A DNA stretch of 64,000 nucleotides from Deltaproteobacteria bacterium IMCC39524 (GCA_029667085.1 JARUHJ010000003.1:372001-436000), one strand, 5' to 3'; positions 41,876 to 51,622 are shown, numbered from the stretch's first letter. Notes: generated by a model not told the origin, from the sequence alone. Numbers and translations: made by a program.

Positions 41876-42553
41876 GTGCCTCTCCTTAAACAAGATTTGA
41901 CGTCCATCCTTGATTCCTGCCGCCGTTTGTATGATGAGGTGGATGACTGGTTCGCAATCTGCCTACAGGCAGGAGGGACTTCTCTCGCCTGCAGAGGGGG
42001 GTGCAGTTCCTGCTGTCGTGGTTTGTTCGACATCACCCTGCTTGACGCCTGGGTTCTCAAAGACGCTGTCGCCGCCTTACCTGAGACAACCCGACTCCAG
42101 GTGCTGGAGCGCTGTAGACCCCGTCTTGTTGAGCTCCGAAAACGCTGGCCGGAGCTTAAGAATCCATATTTGCTGAATACCTTGCCGGATATGGCATGGC
42201 AGGAGATGCCCGAAGAGGACCTGACCCCTTGTCCACTGCTTGATGAACAAGGCTATTGCCTGGTTTACGCTGCCAGACCTCTGACCTGTCGTCTGCATGG
42301 TCTGCCAAATATCGATGTGAGTGGTGAAGACTTCGATGGCACCGTCTGTACTTTGCATCCCGGCGATCCGGCAAGTTTTCCGGACGACATCCTGCGCTGG
42401 CGGTTCAGAGAGATTTTCACCCGGGAGATTGAGCTTTTTGGTCACTTTACCCGGGAGTTGACCGGAAGACCCTGGGATGAGCTTGATACTTTTATCCCTT
42501 TGGCGGTGGTGGCGGATTACGACAAGGTTGACTGGCGTCGCTTGCAGATATAA
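41876..42553 (+). CDS. YkgJ family cysteine cluster protein
   Basis: A 225-residue member of the YkgJ (UPF0153) family, of unknown function. The metal-binding pattern is CRGGCSSCCRG (about 39-49), followed by CPLLDEQGYCLVYAARPLTCRLHG (about 119-142) and the C in GTVCTLHPG. The start is GTG at 41876, the only near-full-length option; the preceding ATG is out of frame and stops at once. It differs from the other YkgJ gene in the window (11201-11764) in its longer spacing. Confidence 0.82.
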   Translation: MPLLKQDLTSILDSCRRLYDEVDDWFAICLQAGGTSLACRGGCSSCCRGLFDITLLDAWVLKDAVAALPETTRLQVLERCRPRLVELRKRWPELKNPYLLNTLPDMAWQEMPEEDLTPCPLLDEQGYCLVYAARPLTCRLHGLPNIDVSGEDFDGTVCTLHPGDPASFPDDILRWRFREIFTREIELFGHFTRELTGRPWDELDTFIPLAVVADYDKVDWRRLQI

Positions 42554-42619
42554 TGGTTGCTGCCGCTCCTTGGAGATCGTTTTTGAGCCTCCTCAGAGCG
42601 ACAGCTCTTTGCTGTGATC

Positions 42620-43090
42620 TTATTGCTTCCCTTGCCGGTGCTTGGCTGCCTCCCTGCGCTCCTGTCTCTGCTGGCGGAAAGCCTCATGCTGTTCCTGCTG
42701 CTCAGGTGAGAGAACCTGGTTGATCCTGGTCCTTGTGGCATGCTTGGCGATCATCATGTCGGCCCGCTGGTCAGATTGTTTGCGAACCAGTTCCCGTAAA
42801 CGAGACTCATCAAGAGTCTCGGCCCTGGAAATTTCTTGAAGCTCCTTGCGGGTCGTGCGCTTCTCTTCGCGTTGGGCTTCATTCCTCTCTTTACTTGTGG
42901 ACAGAATCTCTTTGATCTCCGTTTCCTGTTGCGCGGTCAGGTCAAGTCTCTCTTTAAGCTGCTCGAGCCTGATTGCTTGCTGCTCGCCATTTTCGCACCC
43001 CTTGCCATATTGACCAGGTTTTGCGAAGGATGGTGTGATTGCCAGGGTTGCAAGCAATAACGCCAGTGTTAAATATTTCAGGTTATGCAT
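42620..43090 (-). CDS. Periplasmic CpxP/Spy-like protein
   Basis: A 156-residue exported protein. Residues 1-22 (MHNLKYLTLALLLATLAITPSF) form a signal peptide ending at AFA-like cleavage. The mature part is helical, with an LTAQQETEIKEIL motif (LTxxQ) and a second LSPEQQEQHEAFRQQRQ, as in Spy and CpxP, which bind unfolded proteins or metal-stress signals. AAGGAGG before ATG 43090 fixes the start. The downstream kinase is on the opposite strand. Confidence 0.82.
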   Translation of the reverse strand: MHNLKYLTLALLLATLAITPSFAKPGQYGKGCENGEQQAIRLEQLKERLDLTAQQETEIKEILSTSKERNEAQREEKRTTRKELQEISRAETLDESRLRELVRKQSDQRADMMIAKHATRTRINQVLSPEQQEQHEAFRQQRQERREAAKHRQGKQ

Positions 43091-43278
43091 GATGGCCTCC
43101 TTACTTTGTGTTGAGTGTTGGTTGCTGCCGGCAAGGTTATTGATCTGCTTGCTTGGACGAGTCATTCTGAAAAAGGTTTACTTTGAGGCCGGGCAAAATT
43201 GATCAACTTTGTTGTCGTGTCACCGCACTGTGCGATTGCACAGTGTCCAGAGAGAAATTCTGTGGTACTTTCTAACTC

Positions 43279-44652
43279 ATGAGACTTGCACTGAAACATC
43301 AGATAATCATGGCGCCAGCTGCCGTCCTCTTCCTTATGACCTTGTTGCTCTGCTTTCTGCAGTTCACTTACTGGGACTTGTCGGTGAAGCGTCAGCAGGC
43401 CAAGAACCTCAAAACCGCCTTTATTGCCCTGGCCGAAGCAGACATGGCCTCGCAGCGCATGGAGGGTATTGTTGGTTTCCTGGCTCAGGCCCAGATGCCG
43501 GATGCCAAGGCCGTACAGCAGCTGTCATTTTTGCATGAGCATCTTTCGGCGGCTTTCGAGCAGTTGCTGGAAACCGAGCTGTTGGGAGTGTCTGATACTA
43601 GCCTGCTGCGGCAAAGTGTTCGTGACCTGAATCCCGAGCAGGGAGTGAACCTGGATAATCTTGCAGAGGGTCTGAAATTGCTGCGGCCTAACATCAAGAA
43701 GCTACTGAACTCGTTGAACCAACAACGTCTGGATTTCGGGGCTCTGCATCAGGAAGATATTGAAGAATTGGTTGCCGAGACAACCTTCGTCACGATTGTC
43801 GTTCTCGGCATTGCTATCCTGATCGGAATTTTCCTTTCTCTTGCCTTCGCGCGCAACATCCTGAGCCGCATTAAAATTCTTTCTGACAGCGCTGCACGCA
43901 TCACTGCCGGCGAGTTTGTGCCGCCTCCGGCTCCGGATAAGGTGCGTGACGAACTTGACGGCCTCGCGGTTTCCATTAACCAGATGACAGATCAGCTGAT
44001 CCGCGTGGTGGCGTCCGAGAAACTGCTTGAAGGTGCCGAAGAGGAACGTCGGCGCATCGCCATGGACATTCATGACCAGACCCTTGCCGAGCTGTCGGCT
44101 GTGCGTAGAAAGATCGAGCATCTACGCGAGCAGTCTTCTTTTGGTAAAGAGGCGTTATCAATCGAGACAGATTTACAAAAAACGATGACCAATCTGCGAG
44201 TGGTGATGGATAATCTGCACCCGCAGACCCTTGATATCCTCGGCCTGCCAGCGGCCATTGAATCCATGCTCGACAAGGTGTGCGAGCCCCCCGGGACGCC
44301 GACCTATCATTTCATGGCTGGAGACGATGTCGCGAAACTCCAGTTGCCACGTCTGACACAGGTGACCGTTTATCGGATTATCGTCGAGGCTGTTAATAAT
44401 GTCTTGCGGCACGCTCACGCCAACCAGATGGAGGTTGCTATGAGTTTGCGAAGCAATACTTTGATAGTTATCGTTGAGGACAACGGGCAAGGTTTTAATC
44501 ACACTCCGCAGCTACCGACAGAGAGTGGGGGCCGGGGGGTTCATAACGTTCAAGAACGCGCCCGTGCTATTGGTGGACAGGTTCGTTGGCAGAGTTCGCG
44601 TTTTTCTTCGGGAACACGCTTTGAATTGGAGTTGCCGCTCAACGAAGGATAA
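43279..44652 (+). CDS. NarX-like sensor histidine kinase
   Basis: A 457-residue membrane kinase. Residues 8-28 and about 172-195 (FVTIVVLGIAILIGIFLSLAF) are transmembrane helices around a periplasmic domain of about 140 residues. A HAMP segment follows. The HisKA_3 dimerisation box is AEEERRRIAMDIHDQTLAEL with the phosphoaccepting His. The HATPase domain has EAVNNVLRHAHA and VEDNGQGF and a C-terminal G-box (GGRGVHNVQERAR). The NarX/NreB type usually pairs with LuxR-like regulators, which fits the next gene. The signal is unknown. Confidence 0.9.
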   Translation: MRLALKHQIIMAPAAVLFLMTLLLCFLQFTYWDLSVKRQQAKNLKTAFIALAEADMASQRMEGIVGFLAQAQMPDAKAVQQLSFLHEHLSAAFEQLLETELLGVSDTSLLRQSVRDLNPEQGVNLDNLAEGLKLLRPNIKKLLNSLNQQRLDFGALHQEDIEELVAETTFVTIVVLGIAILIGIFLSLAFARNILSRIKILSDSAARITAGEFVPPPAPDKVRDELDGLAVSINQMTDQLIRVVASEKLLEGAEEERRRIAMDIHDQTLAELSAVRRKIEHLREQSSFGKEALSIETDLQKTMTNLRVVMDNLHPQTLDILGLPAAIESMLDKVCEPPGTPTYHFMAGDDVAKLQLPRLTQVTVYRIIVEAVNNVLRHAHANQMEVAMSLRSNTLIVIVEDNGQGFNHTPQLPTESGGRGVHNVQERARAIGGQVRWQSSRFSSGTRFELELPLNEG

Positions 44653-44664
44653 GGAGAAAGCACC

Positions 44665-45411
44665 ATGGCACCATACGCCCTGGTTATCGCTGAAGATAAT
44701 CCGAAGGATTTCGAGTTCCTCAAGCAGATGGTAGAAGCCTGGGAGCAGGACTGTACGACGGAGCATGCTGACAATGGTGCGTTTGCTCTAGAGCTGGCTT
44801 TGAAACACGATGAGCCGCTGGTGATCAGTGATATCCAGATGCCACAGATGAATGGCGTCGAGTTTGCCAGAGCTCTGTGGGAGCAAAAGCCCCAGGCACG
44901 AATCGTCTTCTGGAGTCAGTTCAAGGATGAGATGTACGTGCGGGCCCTGTCCAAGATCGTGCCCCCCGAAACCGTTTATGGCTACGTGCTCAAGTCGAGC
45001 GCCCGGGAAAAGATTTCAACGGCCATGGCCACCGTCCTTTTCGAAGATCAATGCTGGATCGACCCCGAAGTTCGCAAGGTGCAGGGCCGTACCGGTCACA
45101 GCCAAACAGCGCTCTCTGATATCGAGTATGAAGCTTTGGTCGATATCTCCCTCGGCTTGACCGATAATCTCATTGCCCAGCGGCGCTATCTCTCCCGGCG
45201 AGGTGTGCAGAGTCGCCTCAACTCCCTCTATGGCAAGCTGAGTCTCGACCAGGAGCAATTCCAGAGCGATAAGGTCGGTGATGCTTTCAACTTGCGGAAT
45301 CGTGCGGTTGCTGTCGCCTTACGCCGGGGCCTGATCAATGCTTTTGAGCTCGAGCACGAAGACGATGACCTGCAGGAGTGGCTGAAGCGTTACAAGAGCG
45401 GCAGAGGTTAA
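44665..45411 (+). CDS. Response regulator with LuxR-like output
   Basis: A 248-residue regulator. Its receiver has acidic ED (VIAEDNPKD), phosphoacceptor Asp in LVISDIQMPQMNG, switch Ser in VFWSQF and Lys in YVLKSS. The segment LSDIEYEALVDISLGLTDNLIAQRRYLSRRGVQSRLNSL has the length and spacing of a LuxR/GerE helix-turn-helix but is diverged. The last ~40 residues form a helical, partly acidic tail (HEDDDLQEWL). It is encoded 13 bases after the NarX-like kinase, its likely partner. Confidence 0.85.
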   Translation: MAPYALVIAEDNPKDFEFLKQMVEAWEQDCTTEHADNGAFALELALKHDEPLVISDIQMPQMNGVEFARALWEQKPQARIVFWSQFKDEMYVRALSKIVPPETVYGYVLKSSAREKISTAMATVLFEDQCWIDPEVRKVQGRTGHSQTALSDIEYEALVDISLGLTDNLIAQRRYLSRRGVQSRLNSLYGKLSLDQEQFQSDKVGDAFNLRNRAVAVALRRGLINAFELEHEDDDLQEWLKRYKSGRG

Positions 45412-45493
45412 AATCGGGACGGCCCCGCACGGGAACGGTCCTTTTCCGGTGCGGCTTTGGCGTTGTGTTCGATCCCTTATTATGTTAGAAAAT

Positions 45494-45504
45494 TGGTCAT
45501 ACCA
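45494..45504. promoter_or_regulatory. FadR-type operator before the regulator gene
   Basis: TGGTCATACCA fits the TNGTNNNACNA-type recognition sequence of FadR/LldR/PdhR regulators. It lies 22 bases before the regulator ATG and just after a TATTAT -10 (45478-45483), so it suggests autoregulation. The reverse complement occurs exactly at 52899-52909. Confidence 0.65.
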
Positions 45505-45525
45505 TATTGTGAGTGGGGAAAAGGC

Positions 45526-46254
45526 ATGACCATTGTTCTTGAGCCGATCAGGCCGAAAAAAATATCCGAAGAAATTGTCAGCCAAATCAAACAGCTGATC
45601 TCAAAAGGTGAACTCAAACCCGGGGACCGTATCCCTTCCGAGCGTGAGTTGGCGGCAATGCTGGGTGTCAGCAGACCCTCTGTTCGGGAAGCGATTATGG
45701 TTCTTGAGGCGATGGGTTTTCTGGACTCTCGCCAGGGTGGGGGCACTTTCGTCAAAGCATTGACCGCGGTCAGCATCATGGATCCTTTGGCCAAGCTGGT
45801 GGAAAAAAGGGATCCTGAACTTTTGCGCTCTCTTGCCGAGGTGCGTATGGGCCTTGAGAGCTGGTCCGCATATCTTGCAGGCAAAAGGGCCACGGCAAAG
45901 GACATTGCTGAGCTGCGTCGACTCTATTATGTCATGGAGAAGCAGGCGGCGAAGGGTGGCTGGGATTCTGAGGTTGACGCAGAATTTCATTACGCGATTA
46001 CCGCCGCCAGTCACAACAGCTTGCAGATGCATGTCCTCGATTCAATTCATTCTCTCTTTCATACAACCATTCAGGTTGCCTTAATGGAGTTTTACCAGCA
46101 AGAAGGTCACGTCCAGTTGCTGCTGACGCAACATCGAGATATTATGGAGGCGATTGCCGACCACCAGCCTGAACTGGCGAGGCAGAGGATGATGGAACAT
46201 CTGAAGATGGTCGAGGAGAAGATGGCTCAACTTCTCAAGGAGAAGGGCGCCTGA
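45526..46254 (+). CDS. FadR-subfamily GntR regulator (LldR/PdhR-like)
   Basis: A 242-residue regulator. Residues 1-75 form a winged helix-turn-helix (SERELAAMLGVSRPSVREAI), and residues ~90-235 an FCD effector domain that binds carboxylic acids, with metal-binding Asp/His positions (DAEFHYAIT, QHRDIMEAI). FadR-type proteins bind TGGTNNNACCA. The gene has such a site upstream, as do the TRAP and lut genes. The nearest functional analogues are LldR and LutR, repressors relieved by lactate. ATG 45526 has AAGG six bases upstream. Confidence 0.88.
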   Translation: MTIVLEPIRPKKISEEIVSQIKQLISKGELKPGDRIPSERELAAMLGVSRPSVREAIMVLEAMGFLDSRQGGGTFVKALTAVSIMDPLAKLVEKRDPELLRSLAEVRMGLESWSAYLAGKRATAKDIAELRRLYYVMEKQAAKGGWDSEVDAEFHYAITAASHNSLQMHVLDSIHSLFHTTIQVALMEFYQQEGHVQLLLTQHRDIMEAIADHQPELARQRMMEHLKMVEEKMAQLLKEKGA

Positions 46255-46303
46255 TAAAATCGGAGATGCGGAACGCTGGGCAAGATAACCGAAAAACAAA
46301 AGC

Positions 46304-46343
46304 AAGCGGGGTCAGAACAAATTTCTGACCCCGCTTCTTTTTA
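46304..46343. terminator. Bidirectional terminator
   Basis: AAGCGGGGTCAGAA/TTCTGACCCCGCTT with loop CAAAT is followed by CTTTTTT, with an A-rich left flank. It ends both the regulator transcript and the convergent oxidase operon (46395-). Confidence 0.9.
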
Positions 46344-46394
46344 CATCCAGGTTTAGCTTTTAATCTTCACGCTCCTCGTCCTTCGTTCCGCTTT

Positions 46395-47693
46395 TCAACC
46401 CGTCGCAATCCCCAACAACTCCGTGATGTGCACTACTTCTTGTGTCATGCCGGCCTGTTTCAGCCCCCAGGCCAGTTGCAAGTGACATCCGGGGTTGGCG
46501 GTGACTAACAGTTCGGCACCGGTTGCCCTGATGTTTTCAAGTTTGCGGTCGAGAATCTGCTGGCTCTCTGTGGTGTACTTGAGGCTAAAGGTCGCTGCAC
46601 TGCCGCAGCACCAGCTGGCCTCTTCCATTTCGCGATAAACGATTCCTGGAATCGCCTTGATCAGCTCCCGCGGCTGTTTGCTGATGCCTTGCGCATGGCA
46701 GAGATGGCAGGGTTCATGGTAGGTGACGATTTTTTTGACCGGTTTCAAGCCTTCCGTTCGTAACCCCTGCTCTGCCAGGAATTCACTGACATCCTTGATC
46801 TTGGCGCGGAAGGTGGCAAGTTTGTCATGCTCACCGGCCTCCTCGAGCAATTCTTCGTACTCTTTCAAAGCTGCCCCGCAACCGGCACAGTCGGTCACGA
46901 TCGCATCGACATCGAGGGCCATGAAGAGATCAAGGTTATGCTGCGCTATGCGTTTGGTTGTGTCGCGATCGCCCTCGGTCAAATGAGGAGCGCCGCAGCA
47001 CTTTTGTTCTTTTGGCGTAACCACTTCGAAGCCCTGATGGGTCAAAACACGGACAGTTTGACGGGAGACTTCGGGATACATAAGGGTCATTATGCAGCCG
47101 AGGAAAAACGCCACCCGACCGCGTTGTTCTCCTTCTGCAGGAATGACATCCGCTAACTGTGGACGTAGCGGTGGATGCAATTCAGGGATCATTCTTTCGG
47201 CTTTGTCGACCCACTCCGGTCCCAACTTGAGTAATTGCGAGTGCCTGACCAACCACTGGATACCGAGCTTCTGATAAAGCCTCGCCGGCAGCATCGAGGT
47301 CTCGAGCAGGTCGGGATTGGGCAGCATCTTCTGCAAGACGAATTCTCGGAATGATTTGCTTACATGCTTGAGCGGGAAGAACTGGTGGGCCTGACTGCGA
47401 CAAATTTCCATGACTTCACCGGCACGTACACCGGAGGGACAGGCGGTAGTGCAGGCTCGACAGTCGAGACAGAAGAAGGCTTCTTCTTTGACCGCTTCAG
47501 TGAACTCGAGTTTTCCTTCAGCCACGGCCCGGGCCAGGGCCACACGACCGCGCGGGCTGGAACGCTCACGACCGGAGAGGGCGAAGGTCGGACAGGTCGG
47601 CAGGCAGAAGCCGCAGCGCATGCACTGCAGGACATCTTCATATTCTGGTGCATTCTCGGGGGTAAAGTTGCCAAGTTTCTCTTTGTCGGCCAT
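46395..47693 (-). CDS. GlcF-like Fe-S subunit of a hydroxyacid oxidase
   Basis: The iron-sulfur partner of a GlcD-type flavoprotein. The 432 residues have two 4Fe-4S motifs near the N-terminus (CMRCGFCLPTCP and CLDCRACTTACP), and two CCG domains with EQKCCGAPHL and EASWCCGSAATFSL. Such proteins transfer electrons from glycolate or D-lactate to the quinone pool. Its stop lies near the terminator, and its start is 4 bases after the GlcD stop. Confidence 0.92.
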   Translation of the reverse strand: MADKEKLGNFTPENAPEYEDVLQCMRCGFCLPTCPTFALSGRERSSPRGRVALARAVAEGKLEFTEAVKEEAFFCLDCRACTTACPSGVRAGEVMEICRSQAHQFFPLKHVSKSFREFVLQKMLPNPDLLETSMLPARLYQKLGIQWLVRHSQLLKLGPEWVDKAERMIPELHPPLRPQLADVIPAEGEQRGRVAFFLGCIMTLMYPEVSRQTVRVLTHQGFEVVTPKEQKCCGAPHLTEGDRDTTKRIAQHNLDLFMALDVDAIVTDCAGCGAALKEYEELLEEAGEHDKLATFRAKIKDVSEFLAEQGLRTEGLKPVKKIVTYHEPCHLCHAQGISKQPRELIKAIPGIVYREMEEASWCCGSAATFSLKYTTESQQILDRKLENIRATGAELLVTANPGCHLQLAWGLKQAGMTQEVVHITELLGIATG

Positions 47694-47697
47694 CAGT

Positions 47698-49089
47698 TTA
47701 CTCCTGACCGTCTGCGAAGATTTTTCCGGGGTTTAGTATGCCTTCGGGGTCAAATGCTTGTTTGATTCGTTTCATTACCGCAACGCCACCCGGGCCGATC
47801 TGTCTGGCCAGGTATTCTTTTTTGGCGATACCGATGCCGTGTTCCCCTGAGACGGTACCACCCCAGGCAAGGACCTGCTCGTAAAGTTCATCGTAAAAAG
47901 CGTGCGCACGTTTCATCTCGTCTGCGTCTCGTTCGTCACAGAGGACTGTCGGGTGCAGGTTGCCGTCACCGGCGTGACCGAAGGTGCCAACCGTCAACGC
48001 ATATTTCTTTGTTAATCGCTCAATCAGGGTAAAAGTTTCTGCGAGCATCGAACGGGGCACAGTAGCGTCTTCCAGCAGGGTCGTCGGTGAAACCCGCGCC
48101 AGTGCAGAGAGAGCGGTACGTCGTGCCGCAGCCAGGCTGGCAGCTTCTTCAGCGTCCTTGGCAACCTGAACTTCTGCCGCTCCCACTTCCCTCAGTATCC
48201 GCTCGACCCCTTCGGCCTCTTCGGTCACCATCGCCGGGTGACCGTCAACCTCGATCAACAGCAACGCTGCCATCTCACGCGGTAAACCGATTTTGACGTA
48301 ATCCTCGACGCAATTGATGGTTGCCTTGTCCATGATCTCCATGGTTGAAGGGATGATCTTTGCGGCGATAATCTTGCTGACCGCCGCACCGGCAATGCTG
48401 ATATCATCGAAATAAGCGAGGAAGGTCCGTTTGTCCTGCGGCGGTGGGATCAGCTTAACTGTGATTTCGGTGATGATCGCCAGGGTCCCTTCGCTGCCGA
48501 TCAGCAAATCCTTGAAAGCGTAACCGGCGACGTCCTTTACGCTTTTACCGCCAGTGCTCAGCAGGCTGCCATCCGGCAACACGCATTTGAGGGCCATGAC
48601 GTAATCGCGGGTGACGCCGTACTTGAGGCCGCGCAGGCCGCCGGCGTCTTCCATAACATTACCGCCGAGGGTCGAAATTTTCTGTGAACCAGGATCCGGC
48701 GGATAGAAAAGGCCCTTTGCAGCGACGGCATTGAAGAGGTCGAGAGTAACAACACCGGCTTGGCAAGTGGCGGTCAGGTTTTCTTCATCGATTTCAAGGA
48801 TTTTGTCCATTTTGTTCAAGCAGATGACGATACCGCCATCGACCGGGATGCTGCCACCGGAAAGGCCGGTACCGCTGCCACGCGGGGTGATCGGAACTTT
48901 GTGGTCACGGGCAACCTGCATAACGCTTTGCACCTGCTCACTGTCGGTCGGGTAGACGACCAGGTCAGGCGTCGCATGCAGGCCAGGCGTAGAGTCGTAG
49001 CCGAGGACCAGCAGATCTTCCGCTGCGGTAATGACGTTTTCTTTGCCCAGTTTGTCAATCAGGGTCTGAATGGCTGTTTCTGAAATCAT
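47698..49089 (-). CDS. GlcD-like FAD-binding glycolate/D-lactate dehydrogenase
   Basis: A 463-residue flavoprotein of the GlcD/LDH2 family, with FAD-binding PCMH domain (TPRGSGTGLSGG and PPDPGSQKISTLGGNVME) and the FAD_oxidase_C domain (GTFGHAGDGNLHPT and SGEHGIGIAKKEYL). Family members oxidise glycolate or D-lactate. The start at 49089 follows AAGGGAAA; a longer in-frame ORF runs to 49134. In Desulfovibrio similar genes sit with lactate genes; the FadR/lut context here also points to a D-2-hydroxyacid. Confidence 0.92.
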   Translation of the reverse strand: MISETAIQTLIDKLGKENVITAAEDLLVLGYDSTPGLHATPDLVVYPTDSEQVQSVMQVARDHKVPITPRGSGTGLSGGSIPVDGGIVICLNKMDKILEIDEENLTATCQAGVVTLDLFNAVAAKGLFYPPDPGSQKISTLGGNVMEDAGGLRGLKYGVTRDYVMALKCVLPDGSLLSTGGKSVKDVAGYAFKDLLIGSEGTLAIITEITVKLIPPPQDKRTFLAYFDDISIAGAAVSKIIAAKIIPSTMEIMDKATINCVEDYVKIGLPREMAALLLIEVDGHPAMVTEEAEGVERILREVGAAEVQVAKDAEEAASLAAARRTALSALARVSPTTLLEDATVPRSMLAETFTLIERLTKKYALTVGTFGHAGDGNLHPTVLCDERDADEMKRAHAFYDELYEQVLAWGGTVSGEHGIGIAKKEYLARQIGPGGVAVMKRIKQAFDPEGILNPGKIFADGQE

Positions 49090-49173
49090 GGCGTTTCCCT
49101 TAAAGACTCCGTGGCTTGCAGGCAAGAGCTGCATGCCCCGAAAATGTTGGCTGACGGAGTTTGCTCTGGTGGT

Positions 49174-49683
49174 TTAGAAGCCCTCTTCGTGAAAACCTTC
49201 CGGAATCCTTACCACCAGAACCGGCTGGGCTGCGCTATGCAACACTTTGTGGGTCGTGCTGCCGAGGATTGCATCTCCGATCACGGTGTGGCGATGTGCG
49301 CCCATAATGATCAGATCGACAGCGTATTCCTTTGCAGCAGCCAAGATGACCTGAGCCGGTTGGCCTTCTTCAATCAGAACTTCGCTAACGCGCTGTGTGC
49401 ACACCTGGTCGTCAGCGCACTCACTTTCGCAGAGACGCGCGACGCGTTCCCGCAAGCGCTCCTTGCCCTGGGTCTGTGCCGTACTGTGGATCTGCTCCGA
49501 TTGCTCCTGGGAAATGTGCAATTCCACCAAGCTCTGGGCAAATGTTGGCAGGGGCTCCAGTGCCGAGATGGCAATGATCTGCGCGTCATGTTGATTGGCC
49601 AGGGCAAGGGCGTAGCGGAAGACGTACGGTGCCGATGGGCCCATGCCTGTCGCGTAGAGAATCGTCTTGATTTGCGGAAGCAT
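49174..49683 (-). CDS. Universal stress protein (UspA family)
   Basis: A 169-residue UspA-family protein, with the N-terminal ILYATGMGPSA and the C-terminal nucleotide-binding IIMGAHRHTVIGDAILGSTTHKVLHSAAQPVLVV (GxxxxG-9-GS/T pattern). It sits between dctM and glcD in the transporter operon; a UspA-like partner next to TRAP genes is common, and TeaD of Halomonas regulates its TRAP transporter. The start follows AGGAGA. Confidence 0.9.
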   Translation of the reverse strand: MLPQIKTILYATGMGPSAPYVFRYALALANQHDAQIIAISALEPLPTFAQSLVELHISQEQSEQIHSTAQTQGKERLRERVARLCESECADDQVCTQRVSEVLIEEGQPAQVILAAAKEYAVDLIIMGAHRHTVIGDAILGSTTHKVLHSAAQPVLVVRIPEGFHEEGF

Positions 49684-49707
49684 TATGGCTTCTCCTCTGA
49701 TGTGTGA

Positions 49708-51048
49708 CTATCTGCCGAAGAAAACGTCAGGCAGGTAAGTAATGATCTGCGGGAATAATATCATGGTCGCCAGGGCAAAAACCTGGATCATGACAAAGGG
49801 AAGAATCCCTCGATAGACATCGCCCATGGTGTATTCTGGTGGCGCAACCCCCTTGAAGTAGAAAAGGGAATAGCCAAAAGGCGGGGTCAGGAAAGATGTC
49901 TGCAGGTTGATGCAAATCATCATGGCAAACCAGAGTGGATTGAAATCCAGGTCCATGGCGATCGGCGTGAAGATCGGTACGACCACAAGCAGGATGGCTG
50001 CCCAGTCGATGAACATGCCCATGAAGAAAACAACCGCCATCATAATGCCGAAGACGACGAAGCGGTTCACGTCCATGCCGAGCAGAACATCAGCGACAAC
50101 GTCGCCACCGCCCATGCTCAAAAAGACCACGGAAAAGAATTTGCCTCCGACGAAGAGGGCCATGATCATGGCTGTGGTACGGGCCGTTGAGATGCAGGCC
50201 TGGGTAATGACGTTCCAGTTTAACTTACGACTGACCAGGGCCAGGACCAGAGCGCCAACGCAGCCCAACGCTGCTGCTTCAGTCGGAGTCGCGACTCCGG
50301 CCAAAATGGTCCCCATAACGGTGAGAATCAAACCGAACGGCGGCACGAAGTTCTTCATCGTCATGGTAAATTTTTCCAAGACGGTGGCGGTACGCTCTGC
50401 CGCGGGAATCGGCGGCCCGAGTTTGGGGTTCATGTAACAGCGCACGGCGACATAGAGCAGGTACATGCCAGACAAAAGCAGGCCGGGCAGGATGGCTGCG
50501 GCAAACAGGTTGCCGACCGAGGTCTCTTTTTGGCCGGTCAGGCCACCATAAACGACCAGCATGATCGACGGCGGGATCAAAATCCCCAAGGTCCCCGACG
50601 AGCAGATAATCCCCGCTGAGAGAGATTTGTCGTAACCTCGTTTGAGTAATGCTGGGCCGGCCATCAAGCCCATGGCGACAACCGAGGCACCAACAATGCC
50701 GGTGGTTGCGGCGAAGACGGTTGAGACCACAATGACTGCCAGTCCCAGGCCGCCGCGCAGACCGCCCAGTACGGTATAGAGGGCGTCAAACAGACCTTCA
50801 GAAACCTTGGATCGATCGAGGACCTGGGCCATGAAAATAAATAGCGGGATGGCTACAAGGGTGTAGTTAAGAAAAATTCCCCAGGCATTGTTAGCAAACA
50901 AACCGAGTAATGCCGAGAAATTGAAGCCGTTATCTATCAGGCCGAAGAGGGTCGCAACTGCGGCTAAAGTTACCGCTAAGGGGTGCCCCATGGCAATGGA
51001 CGCCATCAGCGTCACGAACATGAGTATGGTTAAAGCTTCTACGCTCAT
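49708..51048 (-). CDS. dctM: TRAP transporter large permease DctM
   Basis: The large transport subunit of a tripartite ATP-independent periplasmic transporter. The 446-residue protein has about 12 hydrophobic helices and GIVGASVVAMGLMAGPALLKRGY and SGTLGILIPPSIMLVVYGGL segments typical of DctM. It works with DctQ and the binding protein DctP in a Na+-driven uptake of carboxylates. It follows dctQ by 30 bases. Confidence 0.94.
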   Translation of the reverse strand: MSVEALTILMFVTLMASIAMGHPLAVTLAAVATLFGLIDNGFNFSALLGLFANNAWGIFLNYTLVAIPLFIFMAQVLDRSKVSEGLFDALYTVLGGLRGGLGLAVIVVSTVFAATTGIVGASVVAMGLMAGPALLKRGYDKSLSAGIICSSGTLGILIPPSIMLVVYGGLTGQKETSVGNLFAAAILPGLLLSGMYLLYVAVRCYMNPKLGPPIPAAERTATVLEKFTMTMKNFVPPFGLILTVMGTILAGVATPTEAAALGCVGALVLALVSRKLNWNVITQACISTARTTAMIMALFVGGKFFSVVFLSMGGGDVVADVLLGMDVNRFVVFGIMMAVVFFMGMFIDWAAILLVVVPIFTPIAMDLDFNPLWFAMMICINLQTSFLTPPFGYSLFYFKGVAPPEYTMGDVYRGILPFVMIQVFALATMILFPQIITYLPDVFFGR

Positions 51049-51078
51049 TGGTCTCTTATCTCCAGGCTCAAGCGGGTA

Positions 51079-51576
51079 TTAAGGGGTTTCTTTTAGGGCG
51101 CGGATATCTTGGATCAGTTTGGCAATTCCTTGCAGCAAGAAGAGGAAAAAGCCGACGGCCATGAGCGTTTTTACCGGATAGATCGCCGGCGCCCAGGAGC
51201 TGGAAGCATGCTCCCATTGTTGCCACGAGTTAACAGCTAAAACCCAGACATGAAAACTCAGCAGCCCCATCGCGGGAAGAAAGAGAGCTACGTTGGTGAT
51301 GATACGCAGGATAATTCGCGATTTTGGTGACAGTCGCGATTCAAAGACATCGATAGCAACGTGAGTGTTGTGTTTGTGGGCGTAGGCCAAGGCAAAACAA
51401 AAATGGACTCCGTAAAGAAAAACCGTCAGCTCAAAGGCCCAGGTTGTCGGTGCGTTGAATGCGTAGCGCATAAAGACCTCAAAGACAACTACGATAATCA
51501 ACGGCAACACGAGATAAGAGGCATAAAAGCCAAACTTTTCGTTGAGGGTATCGATCGCACTATCAATCTTAAACAT
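51079..51576 (-). CDS. dctQ: TRAP transporter small permease DctQ
   Basis: The small membrane subunit that links DctP and DctM. The 165 residues contain four hydrophobic helices. It starts MFKIDSAIDTLNEKFG; AGAGG lies before this ATG, so the longer frame to 51687 is unlikely. The length is typical of DctQ. It lies behind a terminator-like hairpin that follows dctP. Confidence 0.9.
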   Translation of the reverse strand: MFKIDSAIDTLNEKFGFYASYLVLPLIIVVVFEVFMRYAFNAPTTWAFELTVFLYGVHFCFALAYAHKHNTHVAIDVFESRLSPKSRIILRIITNVALFLPAMGLLSFHVWVLAVNSWQQWEHASSSWAPAIYPVKTLMAVGFFLFLLQGIAKLIQDIRALKETP

Positions 51577-51622
51577 AGAAACCTCTTGTTCGTGAAATGG
51601 TTTGCTTCTGTCGTTCGTGGCT